64,000 nucleotides of DNA, taken from NCBI GenBank assembly GCA_030762935.1, contig CM060900.1, positions 373,320,632 through 373,384,631 of the forward strand. The letters are read 5' to 3'. Each line of letters begins with the position of its first letter. The stretch's first letter is position 1. Under the pieces are notes generated by a model. The model saw only the letters and a list, made by a program, of their open reading frames with translations. It was not told the DNA's origin and did no database searches. A program made the position numbers and the translations under genes. Of the stretch, positions 35,435 through 48,093 are shown in pieces. This stretch comes from Hymenopus coronatus (lineage: Eukaryota > Arthropoda > Insecta > Mantodea > Hymenopodidae).

Positions 35435-36189
35435 TTGTCTGACTCTACCTATCCAACTCCTGTCCTACATACGGCTAGTGTGAAAAAACAATGAATCCAA
35501 TGGTATTTATGTTAAGTATCTTCCAAGAATGTGACACGAAGACTTTCATAAAATCCCCCACCACAAACAAGCCTTTACATAAAAAAATGTATGGACATAT
35601 TTTTTTTTCAAAAATGGCTCTAATGGTTTTGATCAAAATACCGTAGGTATATTAAAGACATTTACATTGCGGACCAAATGTATAGCTTGAATTTTCTGGG
35701 AATAACCTCTGAAGACCTCTTTTTTCTGGATGGGTTTTGCAGAGTTTTGCATAAAACTGTGAGAGATATGCAAGAACGTACATAACAGAAAATGTAATCT
35801 CCTTAAAACACAAAAATTATGTCATATACGTTCTTCTTGTAGAGTGGACCGTTTTCGAGATATTCCTTGTGATTGGTCTCAACTTTATATCACCTAACTT
35901 TTCTCAAAACGGGACCATGCAAAGGAAACCGAATCACAAATATTTCACATTGCGACCAGCTTTTAAAATATATGGATATCGCTTTAGCCTAATGCATTCA
36001 CATATTTTCTCTTCTACTTACAAAGTAGCAGTAATACAACAATTTCTGTTAATGTTTATCTCGATTATCAGGGTGTATATAAAAGAATAATCTTTTGCAA
36101 GAAATGTCTGTTTGGAGATCAGCTAGAGAAAGTTATGTAAATGGCACATAAGATTTTTTATTGTGTTCATAGACACACGCATGCGCGCA

Positions 36190-36208
36190 CACCCACACAC
36201 ACACACCA

Positions 36209-36246
<38 letters not shown>
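36190..36246. repeat. (CA)n microsatellite
   Basis: A CA run with three short interruptions, between the X 3' end and the SINE that follows. Confidence 0.93.
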
Positions 36247-36248
<2 letters not shown>

Positions 36249-36275
36249 ACCGCACGCGGACTTCCTACTACTACC

Positions 36276-36670
36276 GATGGGATGGCTCAGGCGGTTTGGT
36301 TTGCGGGCCTTATTCGGGGGATCGTGGATTCGATCCCCGTAGCTGGCCTGCCTGACCAATGAGTTTTTGAGGGGGTTCCCCCAGGTTGCTATGCGAAAGC
36401 TGGGTAGATCATTTCTTCCCCCGGATTTTTATTTTCCCCATAATTCCCTACTCATCTTTTTAGGCTGAAGGACCAGGCGACAGTGTTCGGGAGTTGCGGT
36501 TTGGTGATTTCCAAATTTTATAAGGTTATCCTGGTGTCGTCATTGGGAGCACTCGGTCCGGATCCAAATGCGCCGCATTTAAAGTGTATAGATAACGCTT
36601 GTGCGGTAAAAGAGCTGGAGGACTCAACGTGGCATTTCAGTGCAAACACCGGCCAATGGCAGTGTTAACA
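36276..36670 (+). mobile_element. C-family tRNA-headed SINE, copy outside the array
   Basis: The A box TGGCTCAGGCGG (36283-36294) and B box GGATTCGATCC (36326-36336) form the head. The body contains GGGGGTTCCCCCAGG and, near 36500-36550, a GATTTCCAAATTTTATAAGG block. Both the head and that block match the reversed SINE carried in each tandem unit, so this is a diverged relative. The 3' end is approximate. Confidence 0.75.
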
Positions 36671-36789
36671 AATAGTTAGAGCGACCTGAATTCTACTCCT
36701 CTTGCATATCAGAGGAAACGATGAGGGAATTGCACTCATCGAGAGCCAGTTTCCATACTTATACTAGAGTCCGTGATAATATGCAACAA

Positions 36790-37025
36790 TGTAAACAGAC
36801 GAAAACGTTGTGTGCGCGTGTGTGTGAACAGCATAACTGCCAAACGAAAAGTCGGCTATTACCAAACTTCGTATTGAAGTCCATTATCCTCAAAAGATGG
36901 CATACGAATATTTTAAAGAAAATGCTTCCAAGCCAAAGTGCTCATTACATGAAATGTTTTCGAAATTTTTTATTTTATAGAAAACATGTCAAACGATTTT
37001 GATTAAAGTGGCATAATTTTTAAGA
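36790..37025 (+). mobile_element. Diverged X-family 5' half at the left edge of the array
   Basis: Alignable X landmarks (a GTGTGTGAACAGCATAACTGC block, CCAAACTTCGTATTGAAG, TTTGATTAAAGTGGCAT) are strongly diverged from the X in the tandem units up to about 37025. From there rightwards the sequence is unit-like. The array therefore starts inside an X element. Confidence 0.7.
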
Positions 37026-38868
37026 TATTTATATGGAAAATAAAATGTACAAACTGAATTTTCTAGCTGTATTCCGCAAAAGTCCACTTCATTTCAAAGT
37101 AAATTTATGTAATTTTGTGTAACTGACATACATAGGTACGTAAAGATACGAACAAAAATGTACAACAAAACAAACAGATATCTTTAAAACAATTACTTTT
37201 TGGTGACAATAGCCACTTTTGAGATGTAGGACGTTAATATTTGTTTCAATTGTTAAATGCTTGTTCAAGTTCAAAGTCTAGTAGTTCTTCACCTGTTTAT
37301 CGCGATATTATGAAATGCGTAGCCAATTTTAAAGCCATGGCTAGCCTCTTTTAAACACCTGACTATGGATTTGTAGAAATAGCTCCTATAATTAAATATG
37401 CAGCGAAGATATATAAAGTTCTATCACAATTATCATGAAGCAAATAGAAAACAGCTTGCGTAAGAAGCATTGTGGAAATAAATGGCAGTTGGAATAAGTC
37501 GTGTAAATTAACACATCGGCTTTTGGTATTGGATTTAAGAAAAAAATCTCTGATATAATCCATCAAATCATATATTTACTGTCTGAAAACGAGTCCAGTA
37601 GACTTCATGGAAATTGCATTAAGGAAATTACAGCTTATTCTTATTAAAAGCCGCTCCTCTTAACTCACGGAGATTTTGAACAACGCAGTTCCCGGAACCC
37701 GACACTCTTTGCTGCCAAAACGACCCTGTCTGTATTTGATTGCTTTAGCATTTATTTGCAAGTTAATGAGCCCTCGGTAGCTCTTAATTTAATGTTGTTA
37801 TACCTAAAGCCTCAAATATTGTTTAAACACTTCATAAAAGGTTCTAGAAAATCACTTTATGCAGAACAATGAAACAGTTAACAAATTCATCGCAACGTTT
37901 AGATGAATAGGAAGTACATAATATAACGGTTTTACTGTTGATTTTTACTTTATATGTAGTCGGGGGACAGGACACTTGTCGGAGGGCTCTTGATACCGAA
38001 CCTGAGGTTATTGTACCCTCGCCTCCACGAGGGGGCGTCCCCAGAGTGAGGAATGAGGTAGGAGGATACACCGGGCGATCGGGACCAGGAGCAACGGCAC
38101 GGAAATGACAGGATCCTTATAGTTTCCAAATTAAAGCACCCTGACAGTCGAATAGGTAGACCGGAGCCTCCCGCCCCATGTAGGGTTCAGCGCCCCCGCC
38201 AGGAACGGCATCCCGGTAATCAGTCGAAATTGGGGGACGGAGAATTTTTTTATGTCTCGCCGTACAGAGCACTACCACAGACACTTCCAAACCTGAAAGA
38301 AGCCAGTGGGATGAAGAATGAATGAAATAACAATGGAAACCACGTGGGGACACAGGAAATTCGGGGGATGAAAGAAGCATATCCAGCATTCGCCTAGTGA
38401 CCCGCGGAAACCCCCAAAAACTTATGGGCCGGCCACGGGAAGCGAACCCCGACCTCCCGAATACGGCCACAGACAAAATCACCTGAGCCATCACGCTCCG
38501 TTATGGTAGGGAGAAAATTGAATTCCACCCAAAAATTCGATTTCGAGATTTCACCGGAGATTCCTGAATCCAAAAAAGTATTCTTAGAATAAAGACAATT
38601 TGTGAGTGAGCGTGAATGAGTGTGTGCGTGTGTGCTCGTGTGTGTGTGTGACCGTATGTGTCTGTGAACACCATAACTCGAAACGAAAATTCCGTTAAAT
38701 ACCAAACTTGATATAGAAATTCAGGATTTTACAAGCATGGACACGATGATTTTCAAGAAAATGCCCGCCCCCCGGTTTAAACTACTCTTTACATTTAACA
38801 TTTATTAAAATTTTTGATTTTCTCATAAGGGCTCTCATGGTATTGATTAAAATTACACACGTTTAAGC
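37026..38868 (+). repeat. Tandem unit 1 (type A)
   Basis: Left-most unit. It carries CACGG...AACAACG, CGACCCTGTCTG, GTAATCAGTC and TGTCTCGCC variants, all shared with unit 6. It alone has TTTTCTAGCTG near its start, a base inherited from the left flank. Confidence 0.97.
38050..38503 (-). mobile_element. C-family SINE inside the tandem unit (reference position, unit 1)
   Basis: On the minus strand the A box ATGGCTCAGGTG lies in about 38479-38491 and the B box GGGGTTCGCTTCCC at 38437-38450. A GC-rich body follows, then a GGTGCTTTAATTTGGAAAC block that matches the SINE at 36276-36670. It recurs at the same offset in all 14 units. Its head faces the X 5' end with only a few bases between them. 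Confidence 0.8.
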
Positions 38869-39370
38869 TATTTATATGGAAAATAAAATCTACAAACTGA
38901 ATTTTCTTGCTGTATTCCGCAAAAGTCCACTTCATTTCAAAGTAAATTTATGTAATTTTGTGTAACTGACATACATAGGTACGTAAAGATACGAACAAAA
39001 ATGTACAACAAAACAAACAGATATCTTTAAAACAATTACTTTTTGGTGACAATAGCCACTTTTGAGATGTAGGACGTTAATATTTGTTTCAATTGTTAAA
39101 TGCTTGTTCAAGTTCAAAGTCTAGTAGTTCTTCACCTGTTTATCGCGATATTATGAAATGCGTAGCCAATTTTAAAGCCATGGCTAGCCTCTTTTAAACA
39201 CCTGACTATGGATTTGTAGAAATAGCTCCTATAATTAAATATGCAGCGAAGATATATAAAGTTCTATCACAATTATCATGAAGCAAATAGAAAAGAGCTT
39301 GCGTAAGAAGCATTGTGGAAATAAATGGCAGTTGGAATAAGTCGTGTAAATTAACACATCGGCTTTTGGT
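38505..39370 (+). mobile_element. X element inside the tandem unit (reference position, units 1-2)
   Basis: A full-length X of about 865 bp runs across the unit border. The 5' end has ATTCCACCCAAAAATTCGAT, the middle a TG-rich microsatellite and ACCATAACTCGAAACGAAAA. The 3' end has AAGCAAATAGAAAA and GTCGTGTAAATTAACACATC, which align to the last ~80 bp of the copy at 24902-25760. The short inverted ends are eroded here. Confidence 0.8.
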
Positions 39371-40711
39371 ATTGGATTTAAGAAAAAAATCTCTGATATA
39401 ATCCATCAAATCATATATTTACTGTCTGAAAACGAGTCCAGTAGACTTCATGGAAATTGCATTAAGGAAATTACAGCTTATTCTTATTAAAAGCCGCTCC
39501 TCTTAACTTACGGAGATTTTGAACAGCGCAGTTCCCGGAACCCGACACTCTTTGCTGCCAAAACCATCCTGTCCGTATTTGATTGCTTTAGCATTTATTT
39601 GCAAGTTAATGAGCCCTCGGTAGCTCTTAATTTAATGTTGTTATACCTTAAGCCTCAAATATTGTTTAAATACTTCATAAAAGGTTCTAGAAAATCACTT
39701 TATACAGAACAATGAAACAGTTAACAAATTCATCGCAACGTTTAGATGAATAGGAAGTACATAATATAACGGTTTTACTGTTGATTTTTACTTTATATGT
39801 AGTCGGGGGACAGGACACTTGTCGGAGGGCTCTTGATACCGAACCTGAGGTTAATGTACCCTCGCCTCCACGAGGGGGCGTCCCCAGAGTGAGGAATGAG
39901 GTAGGAGGATACACCGGGCGATCGGGACCAGGAGCAACGGCACGGAAATGACAGGATCCTTATAGTTTCCAAATTAAAGCACCCTGACAGTCGAATAGGT
40001 AGACCGGAGCCTCCCGCCCCATGTAGGGTTCAGCGCCCCCGCCAGGAACGGCATCCCGGTAGCCAGTCGAAATTGGGGGACGGAGAATTTTTTTATGTCA
40101 CGCCGTACAGAGCACTACCACAGACACTTCCAAACCTGAAAGAAGCCAGTGGGATGAAGAATGAATGAAATAACAATGGAAACCACGTGGGGACACAGGA
40201 AATTCGGGGGATGAAAGAAGCATATCCAGCATTCGCCTAGTGACCCGCGGAAACCCCCAAAAACTTATGGGCCGGCCACGGGAAGCGAACCCCGACCTCC
40301 CGAATACGGCCACAGACAAAATCACCTGAGCCATCACGCTCCGTTATGGTAGGGAGAAAATTGAATTCCACCCAAAAATTCGATTTCGAGATTTCACCGG
40401 AGATTCCTGAATCCAAAAAAGTATTCTTAGAATAAAGACAATTTGTGAGTGAGCGTGAATGAGTGTGTGCGTGTGTGCTCGTGTGTGTGTGTGACCGTAT
40501 GTGTCTGTGAACACCATAACTCGAAACGAAAATTCCGTTAAATACCAAACTTGATATAGAAATTCAGGATTTTACAAGCATGGACACGATGATTTTCAAG
40601 AAAATGCCCGCCCCCCGGTTTAAACTACTCTTTACATTTAACATTTATTAAAATTTTTGATTTTCTCATAAGGGCTCTCATGGTATTGATTAAAATTACA
40701 CACGTTTAAGC
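38869..40711 (+). repeat. Tandem unit 2 (type B')
   Basis: The body is the same as unit 3 (GAAAAGAGCTTGCG, CCTTAAGCC), but the TG-rich stretch and the following X part match unit 1 (GACCGTATG, CCGGTTTAAAC). It looks like a recombinant of types A and B. Confidence 0.97.
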
Positions 40712-42564
40712 TATTTATATGGAAAATAAAATCTACAAACTGAATTTTCTTGCTGTATTCCGCAAAAGTCCACTTCATTTCAAAGTAAATTTATGTAATT
40801 TTGTGTAACTGACATACATAGGTACGTAAAGATACGAACAAAAATGTACAACAAAACAAACAGATATCTTTAAAACAATTACTTTTTGGTGACAATAGCC
40901 ACTTTTGAGATGTAGGACGTTAATATTTGTTTCAATTGTTAAATGCTTGTTCAAGTTCAAAGTCTAGTAGTTCTTCACCTGTTTATCGCGATATTATGAA
41001 ATGCGTAGCCAATTTTAAAGCCATGGCTAGCCTCTTTTAAACACCTGACTATGGATTTGTAGAAATAGCTCCTATAATTAAATATGCAGCGAAGATATAT
41101 AAAGTTCTATCACAATTATCATGAAGCAAATAGAAAAGAGCTTGCGTAAGAAGCATTGTGGAAATAAATGGCAGTTGGAATAAGTCGTGTAAATTAACAC
41201 ATCGGCTTTTGGTATTGGATTTAAGAAAAAAATCTCTGATATAATCCATCAAATCATATATTTACTGTCTGAAAACGAGTCCAGTAGACTTCATGGAAAT
41301 TGCATTAAGGAAATTACAGCTTATTCTTATTAAAAGCCGCTCCTCTTAACTTACGGAGATTTTGAACAGCGCAGTTCCCGGAACCCGACACTCTTTGCTG
41401 CCAAAACCATCCTGTCCGTATTTGATTGCTTTAGCATTTATTTGCAAGTTAATGAGCCCTCGGTAGCTCTTAATTTAATGTTGTTATACCTTAAGCCTCA
41501 AATATTGTTTAAATACTTCATAAAAGGTTCTAGAAAATCACTTTATACAGAACAATGAAACAGTTAACAAATTCATCGCAACGTTTAGATGAATAGGAAG
41601 TACATAATATAACGGTTTTACTGTTGATTTTTACTTTATATGTAGTCGGGGGACAGGACACTTGTCGGAGGGCTCTTGATACCGAACCTGAGGTTAATGT
41701 ACCCTCGCCTCCACGAGGGGGCGTCCCCAGAGTGAGGAATGAGGTAGGAGGATACACCGGGCGATCGGGACCAGGAGCAACGGCACGGAAATGACAGGAT
41801 CCTTATAGTTTCCAAATTAAAGCACCCTGACAGTCGAATAGGTAGACCGGAGCCTCCCGCCCCATGTAGGGTTCAGCGCCCCCGCCAGGAACGGCATCCC
41901 GGTAGCCAGTCGAAATTGGGGGACGGAGAATTTTTTTATGTCACGCCGTACAGAGCACTACCACAGACACTTCCAAACCTGAAAGAAGCCAGTGGGATGA
42001 AGAATGAATGAAATAACAATGGAAACCACGTGGGGACACAGGAAATTCGGGGGATGAAAGAAGCATATCCAGCATTCGCCTAGTGACCCGCGGAAACCCC
42101 CAAAAACTTATGGGCCGGCCACGGGAAGCGAACCCCGACCTCCCGAATACGGCCACAGACAAAATCACCTGAGCCATCACGCTCCGTTATGGTAGGGAGA
42201 AAATTGAATTCCACCCAAAAATTCGATTTCGAGATTTCACCGGAGATTCCTGAATCCAAAAAAGTATTCTTAGAATAAAGACAATTTGTGAGTGAGCGTG
42301 AATGAGTGTGTGCGTGTGTGTGCGTGTGTGCTCGTGTGTGTGTGTGACCCTATGTGTCTGTGTACACCATAACTCGAAACGAAAATTCCGTTAAATACCA
42401 AACTTGATATAGAAATTCAGGATTTTACAAGCATGGACACGATGATTTTCAAGAAAATGCCCGCCCCCCGGATTAAACTACTCTTTACATTTAACATTTA
42501 TTAAAATTTTTTATTTTCTCATAAGGGCTCTCATGGTATTGATTAAAATTACACACGTTTAAGC
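40712..42564 (+). repeat. Tandem unit 3 (type B)
   Basis: 1853 bp. It has a 10-bp gain (GTGTGTGCGT) in the TG-rich stretch near 42310. The partner is unit 7, exactly 7382 bp downstream. Confidence 0.97.
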
Positions 42565-44407
42565 TATTTATATGGAAAATAAAATGTACAAACTGAATTT
42601 TCTTGCTGTATTCCGCAAAAGTCCACTTCATTTCAAAGTAAATTTATGTAATTTTGTGTAACTGACATACATAGGTACGTAAAGATACGAACAAAAATGT
42701 ACAACAAAACAAACAGATATCTTTAAAACAATTACTTTTTGGTGACAATAGCCACTTTTGAGATGTAGGATGTTAATATTTGTTTCAATTGTTAAATGCT
42801 TGTTCAAGTTCAAAGTCTAGTAGTTCTTCACCTGTTTATCGCGATATTATGAAATGCGTAGCCAATTTTAAAGCCATGGCTAGCCTCTTTTAAACACCTG
42901 ACTATGGATTTGTAGAAATAGCTCCTATAATTAAATATGCAGCGAAGATATATAAAGTTCTATCACAATTATCATGAAGCAAATAGAAAACAGCTTGCGT
43001 AAGAAGCATTGTGGAAATAAATGGCAGTTGGAATAAGTCGTGTAAATTAACACATCGGCTTTTGGTATTGGATTTAAGAAAAAAATCTCTGATATAATCC
43101 ATCAAATCATATATTTACTGTCTGAAAACGAGTCCAGTAGACTTCATGGAAATTGCATTAAGGAAATTACAGCTTATTCTTATTAAAAGCCGCTCCTCTT
43201 AACTTACGGAGATTTTGAACAGCGCAGTTCCCGGAACCCGACACTCTTTGCTGCCAAAACCACCCTGTCCGTATTTGATTGCTTTAGCATTAATTTGCAA
43301 GTTAATGAGCCCTCGGTAGCTCTTAATTTAATGTTGTTATACCTAAAGCCTGAAATATTGTTTAAATACTTCATAAAAGGTTCTAGAAAATCACTTTATG
43401 CAGAACAATGAAACAGTTAACAAATTCATCGCAACGTTTAGATGAATAGGAAGTACATAATATAACGGTTTTACTGTTGATTTTTACTTTATATGTAGTC
43501 GGGGGACAGGACACTTGTCGGATGGCTCTTGATACCGAACCTGAGGTTAATGTACCCTCGCCTCCACGAGGGGGCGTCCCCAGAGTGAGGAATGAGGTTG
43601 GAGGATACACCGGGCGATCGGGACCAGGAGCAACGGCACGGAAATGACAGGATCCTTATAGTTTCCAAATTAAAGCACCCTGACAGTCGAATAGGTAGAC
43701 CGGAGCCTCCCGCCCCATGTAGGGTTCAGCGCCCCCGCCAGGAACGGCATCCCGTTAGCCAGTCGAAATTGGGGGACGGAGAATTTTTTTATGTCACGCC
43801 GTACAGAGCACTACCACAGACACTTCCAAACCTGAGAGAAGCCAGTGGGATGAAGAATGAATGAAATAACAATGGAAACCACGTGGGGACACAGGAAATT
43901 CGGGGGATGAAAGAAGCATATCCAGCATTCGCCTAGTGACCCGCGGAAACCCCCAAAAACTTATGGGCCGGCCACGGGAAGCGAACCCCGACCTCCCGAA
44001 TACGGCCACAGACAAAATCACCTGAGCCATCACGCTCCGTTATGGTAGGGAGAAAATTGAATTCCACCCAAAAATTCGATTTCGAGATTTCACCGGAGAT
44101 TCCTGAATCCAAAAAAGTATTCTTAGAATAAAGACAATTTGTGAGTGAGCGTGAATGAGTGTGTGCGTGTGTGCTCGTGTGTGTGTGTGACCCTATGTGT
44201 CTGTGAACACCATAACTCGAAACGAAAATTCCGTTAAATACCAAACTTGATATAGAAATTCAGGATTTTACAAGCATGGACACGATGATTTTCAAGAAAA
44301 TGCCCGCCCCCCGGATTAAACTACTCTTTACATTTAACATTTATTAAAATTTTTTATTTTCTCATAAGGGCTCTCATGGTATTGATTAAAATTACACACG
44401 TTTAAGC
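42565..44407 (+). repeat. Tandem unit 4 (type C)
   Basis: Diagnostic variants are GGATGTTAATAT, CATTAATTTGC, GCCTGAAATAT, GGATGGCTC, GAGGTTGGAGG, CCCGTTAGCC and CCTGAGAGAAG. All are repeated in unit 8. Confidence 0.97.
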
Positions 44408-46250
44408 TATTTATATGGAAAATAAAATGTACAAACTGAATTTTCTTGCTGTATTCCGCAAAAGTCCACTTCATTTCAAAGTAAATTTATGTAATTTTGT
44501 GTAACTGACATACATAGGTACGTAAAGATACGAACCAAAATGTACAACAAAACAAACAGATATCTTTAAAACAATTACTTTTTGGTGACAATAGCCACTT
44601 TTGAGATGTAGGATGTTAATATTTGTTTCAATTGTTAAATGCTTGTTCAAGTTCAAAGTCTAGTAGTTCTTCACCTGTTTATCGCGATATTATGAAATGC
44701 GTAGCCAATTTTAAAGCCATGGCTAGCCTCTTATAAACAACTGACTATGGATTTGTAGAAATAGCTCCTATAATTAAATATGCAGCGAAGATATATAAAG
44801 TTCTATCACAATTATCATGAAGCAAATAGAAAACAGCTTGCGTAAGAAGCATTGTGGAAATAAATGGCAGTTGGAATAAGTCGTGTAAATTAACACATCG
44901 GCTTTTGGTATTGGATTTAAGAAAAAAATCTCTGATATAATCCATCAAATCATATATTTACTGTCTGAAAACGAGTCCAGTAGACTTCATGGAAATTGCA
45001 TTAAGGAAATTACAGCTTATTCTTATTAAAAGCCGCTCCTCTTAACATACGGAGATTTTGAACAGCGCAGTTCCCGGAACCCGACACTCTTTGCTGCCAA
45101 AACCATCCTGTCCGTATTTGATTTCTTTAGCATTTATTTGCAAGTTAATGAGCCCTCGGTAGCTCTTAATTTAATGTTGTTATACCTAAAGCCTCAAATA
45201 TTGTTTAAATACTTCATAAAAGGTTCTAGAAAATCACTTTATACAGAACAATGAAACAGTTAACAAATTCATCGCAACGTTTAGATGAATAGGAAGTACA
45301 TAATATAACGGTTTTACTGTTGATTTTTACTTTATATGTAGTCGGGGGACAGGACACTTGTTGGAGGGCTCTTGATACCGAACCTGAGGTTATTGTACCC
45401 TCGCCTCCACGAGGGGGCGTCCCCAGAGTGAGGAATGAGGTAGGAGGATACACCGGGCGATCGGGACCAGGAGCAACGGCACGGAAATGACAGGATCCTT
45501 ATAGTTTCCAAATTAAAGCACCCTGACAGTCGAATAGGTAGACCGGAGCCTCCCGCCCCATGTAGGGTTCAGCGCCCCCGCCAGGAACGGCATCCCGGTA
45601 ACCAGTCGAAATTGGGGGACGGAGAATTTTTTTATGTCACGCCGTACAGAGCACTACCACAGACACTTCCAAACCTGAAAGAAGCCAGTGGGATGAAGAA
45701 TGTATGAAATAACAATGGAAACCACGTGGGGACACAGGAAATTCGGGGGATGAAAGAAGCATATCCAGCATTCGCCTAGTGACCCGCGGAAACCCCCAAA
45801 AACTTATGGGCCGGCCACGGGAAGCGAACCCCGACCTCCCGAATACGGCCACAGACAAAATCACCTGAGCCATCACGCTCCGTTATGGTAGGGAGAAAAT
45901 TGAATTCCACCCAAAAATTCGATTTCGAGATTTCACCGGAGATTCCTGAATCCAAAAAAGTATTCTTAGAATAAAGACAATTTGTGAGTGAGCGTGAATG
46001 AGTGTGTGCGTGTGTGCTCGTGTGTGTGTGTGACCGTATGTGTCTGTGTACACCATAACTCGAAACGAAAATTCCGTTAAATACCAAACTTGATATAGAA
46101 ATTCAGGAATTTACAAGCATGGACACGATGATTTTCAAGAAAATGCCCGCCCCCCGGATTAAACTACTCTTTACATTTAACATTTATTAAAATTTTTTAT
46201 TTTCTCATAAGGGCTCTCATGGTATTGATTAAAATTACACACGTTTAAGC
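44408..46250 (+). repeat. Tandem unit 5 (type D)
   Basis: Diagnostic variants are CGAACCAAAATG, CTTATAAAC, AACATACGG, GATTTCTTTAG, CTTGTTGGAGG, GAATGTATGAAA and CAGGAATTTAC, all shared with unit 9. It differs from unit 9 at 44740 (A, against C at 52122) and 46158 (A, against G at 53540). Confidence 0.97.
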
Positions 46251-48093
46251 TATTTATATGGAAAATAAAATCTACAAACTGAATTTTCTTGCTGTATTCC
46301 GCAAAAGTCCACTTCATTTCAAAGTAAATTTATGTAATTTTGTGTAACTGACATACATAGGTACGTAAAGATACGAACAAAAATGTACAACAAAACAAAC
46401 AGATATCTTTAAAACAATTACTTTTTGGTGACAATAGCCACTTTTGAGATGTAGGACGTTAATATTTGTTTCAATTGTTAAATGCTTGTTCAAGTTCAAA
46501 GTCTAGTAGTTCTTCACCTGTTTATCGCGATATTATGAAATGCGTAGCCAATTTTAAAGCCATGGCTAGCCTCTTTTAAACACCTGACTATGGATTTGTA
46601 GAAATAGCTCCTATAATTAAATATGCAGCGAAGATATATAAAGTTCTATCACAATTATCATGAAGCAAATAGAAAACAGCTTGCGTAAGAAGCATTGTGG
46701 AAATAAATGGCAGTTGGAATAAGTCGTGTAAATTAACACATCGGCTTTTGGTATTGGATTTAAGAAAAAAATCTCTGATATAATCCATCAAATCATATAT
46801 TTACTGTCTGAAAACGAGTCCAGTAGACTTCATGGAAATTGCATTAAGGAAATTACAGCTTATTCTTATTAAAAGCCGCTCCTCTTAACTCACGGAGATT
46901 TTGAACAACGCAGTTCCCGGAACCCGACACTCTTTGCTGCCAAAACGACCCTGTCTGTATTTGATTGCTTTAGCATTTATTTGCAAGTTAATGAGCCCTC
47001 GGTAGCTCTTAATTTAATGTTGTTATACCTAAAGCCTCAAATATTGTTTAAACACTTCATAAAAGGTTCTAGAAAATCACTTTATGCAGAACAATGAAAC
47101 AGTTAACAAATTCATCGCAACGTTTAGATGAATAGGAAGTACATAATATAACGGTTTTACTGTTGATTTTTACTTTATATGTAGTCGGGGGACAGGACAC
47201 TTGTCGGAGGGCTCTTGATACCGAACCTGAGGTTATTGTACCCTCGCCTCCACGAGGGGGCGTCCCCAGAGTGAGGAATGAGGTAGGAGGATACACCGGG
47301 CGATCGGGACCAGGAGCAACGGCACGGAAATGACAGGATCCTTATAGTTTCCAAATTAAAGCACCCTGACAGTCGAATAGGTAGACCGGAGCCTCCCGCC
47401 CCATGTAGGGTTCAGCGCCCCCGCCAGGAACGGCATCCCGGTAATCAGTCGAAATTGGGGGACGGAGAATTTTTTTATGTCTCGCCGTACAGAGCACTAC
47501 CACAGACACTTCCAAACCTGAAAGAAGCCAGTGGGATGAAGAATGAATGAAATAACAATGGAAACCACGTGGGGACACAGGAAATTCGGGGGATGAAAGA
47601 AGCATATCCAGCATTCGCCTAGTGACCCGCGGAAACCCCCAAAAACTTATGGGCCGGCCACGGGAAGCGAACCCCGACCTCCCGAATACGGCCACAGACA
47701 AAATCACCTGAGCCATCACGCTCCGTTATGGTAGGGAGAAAATTGAATTCCACCCAAAAATTCGATTTCGAGATTTCACCGGAGATTCCTGAATCCAAAA
47801 AAGTATTCTTAGAATAAAGACAATTTGTGAGTGAGCGTGAATGAGTGTGTGCGTGTGTGCTCGTGTGTGTGTGTGACCGTATGTGTCTGTGAACACCATA
47901 ACTCGAAACGAAAATTCCGTTAAATACCAAACTTGATATAGAAATTCAGGATTTTACAAGCATGGACACGATGATTTTCAAGAAAATGCCCGCCCCCCGG
48001 TTTAAACTACTCTTTACATTTAACATTTATTAAAATTTTTGATTTTCTCATAAGGGCTCTCATGGTATTGATTAAAATTACACACGTTTAAGC
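46251..48093 (+). repeat. Tandem unit 6 (type A)
   Basis: Shares all type A variants with unit 1. It starts the second copy of the four-unit block. Confidence 0.97.

Larger units (their letters stand above)
35162..35455. repeat. Inverted repeat made of two tRNA-headed sequences
   Basis: Arms 35162-35270 and 35358-35455 are complementary over most of their length, from TGGATAGGTAGAGTCAGAC at the outside to GGCAACATG at the inside. An 87-bp spacer separates them. The left arm has an extra 11 bp near its outer end. Confidence 0.9.
35100..36165 (+). mobile_element. X-family repeat, 5' truncated and interrupted
   Basis: Starts in the TGTGTCTGTGGACAG block. It is broken at about 35145-35510 by the inverted tRNA-like pair and resumes with AAGTATCTTCCAAGAATGTGACACGAAG. 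It continues to the 3' inverted-end motif AGCTAGAGAAAGT (36121-36133). A short AATGGTAT on both sides of the insert may be its target duplication. Confidence 0.8.
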
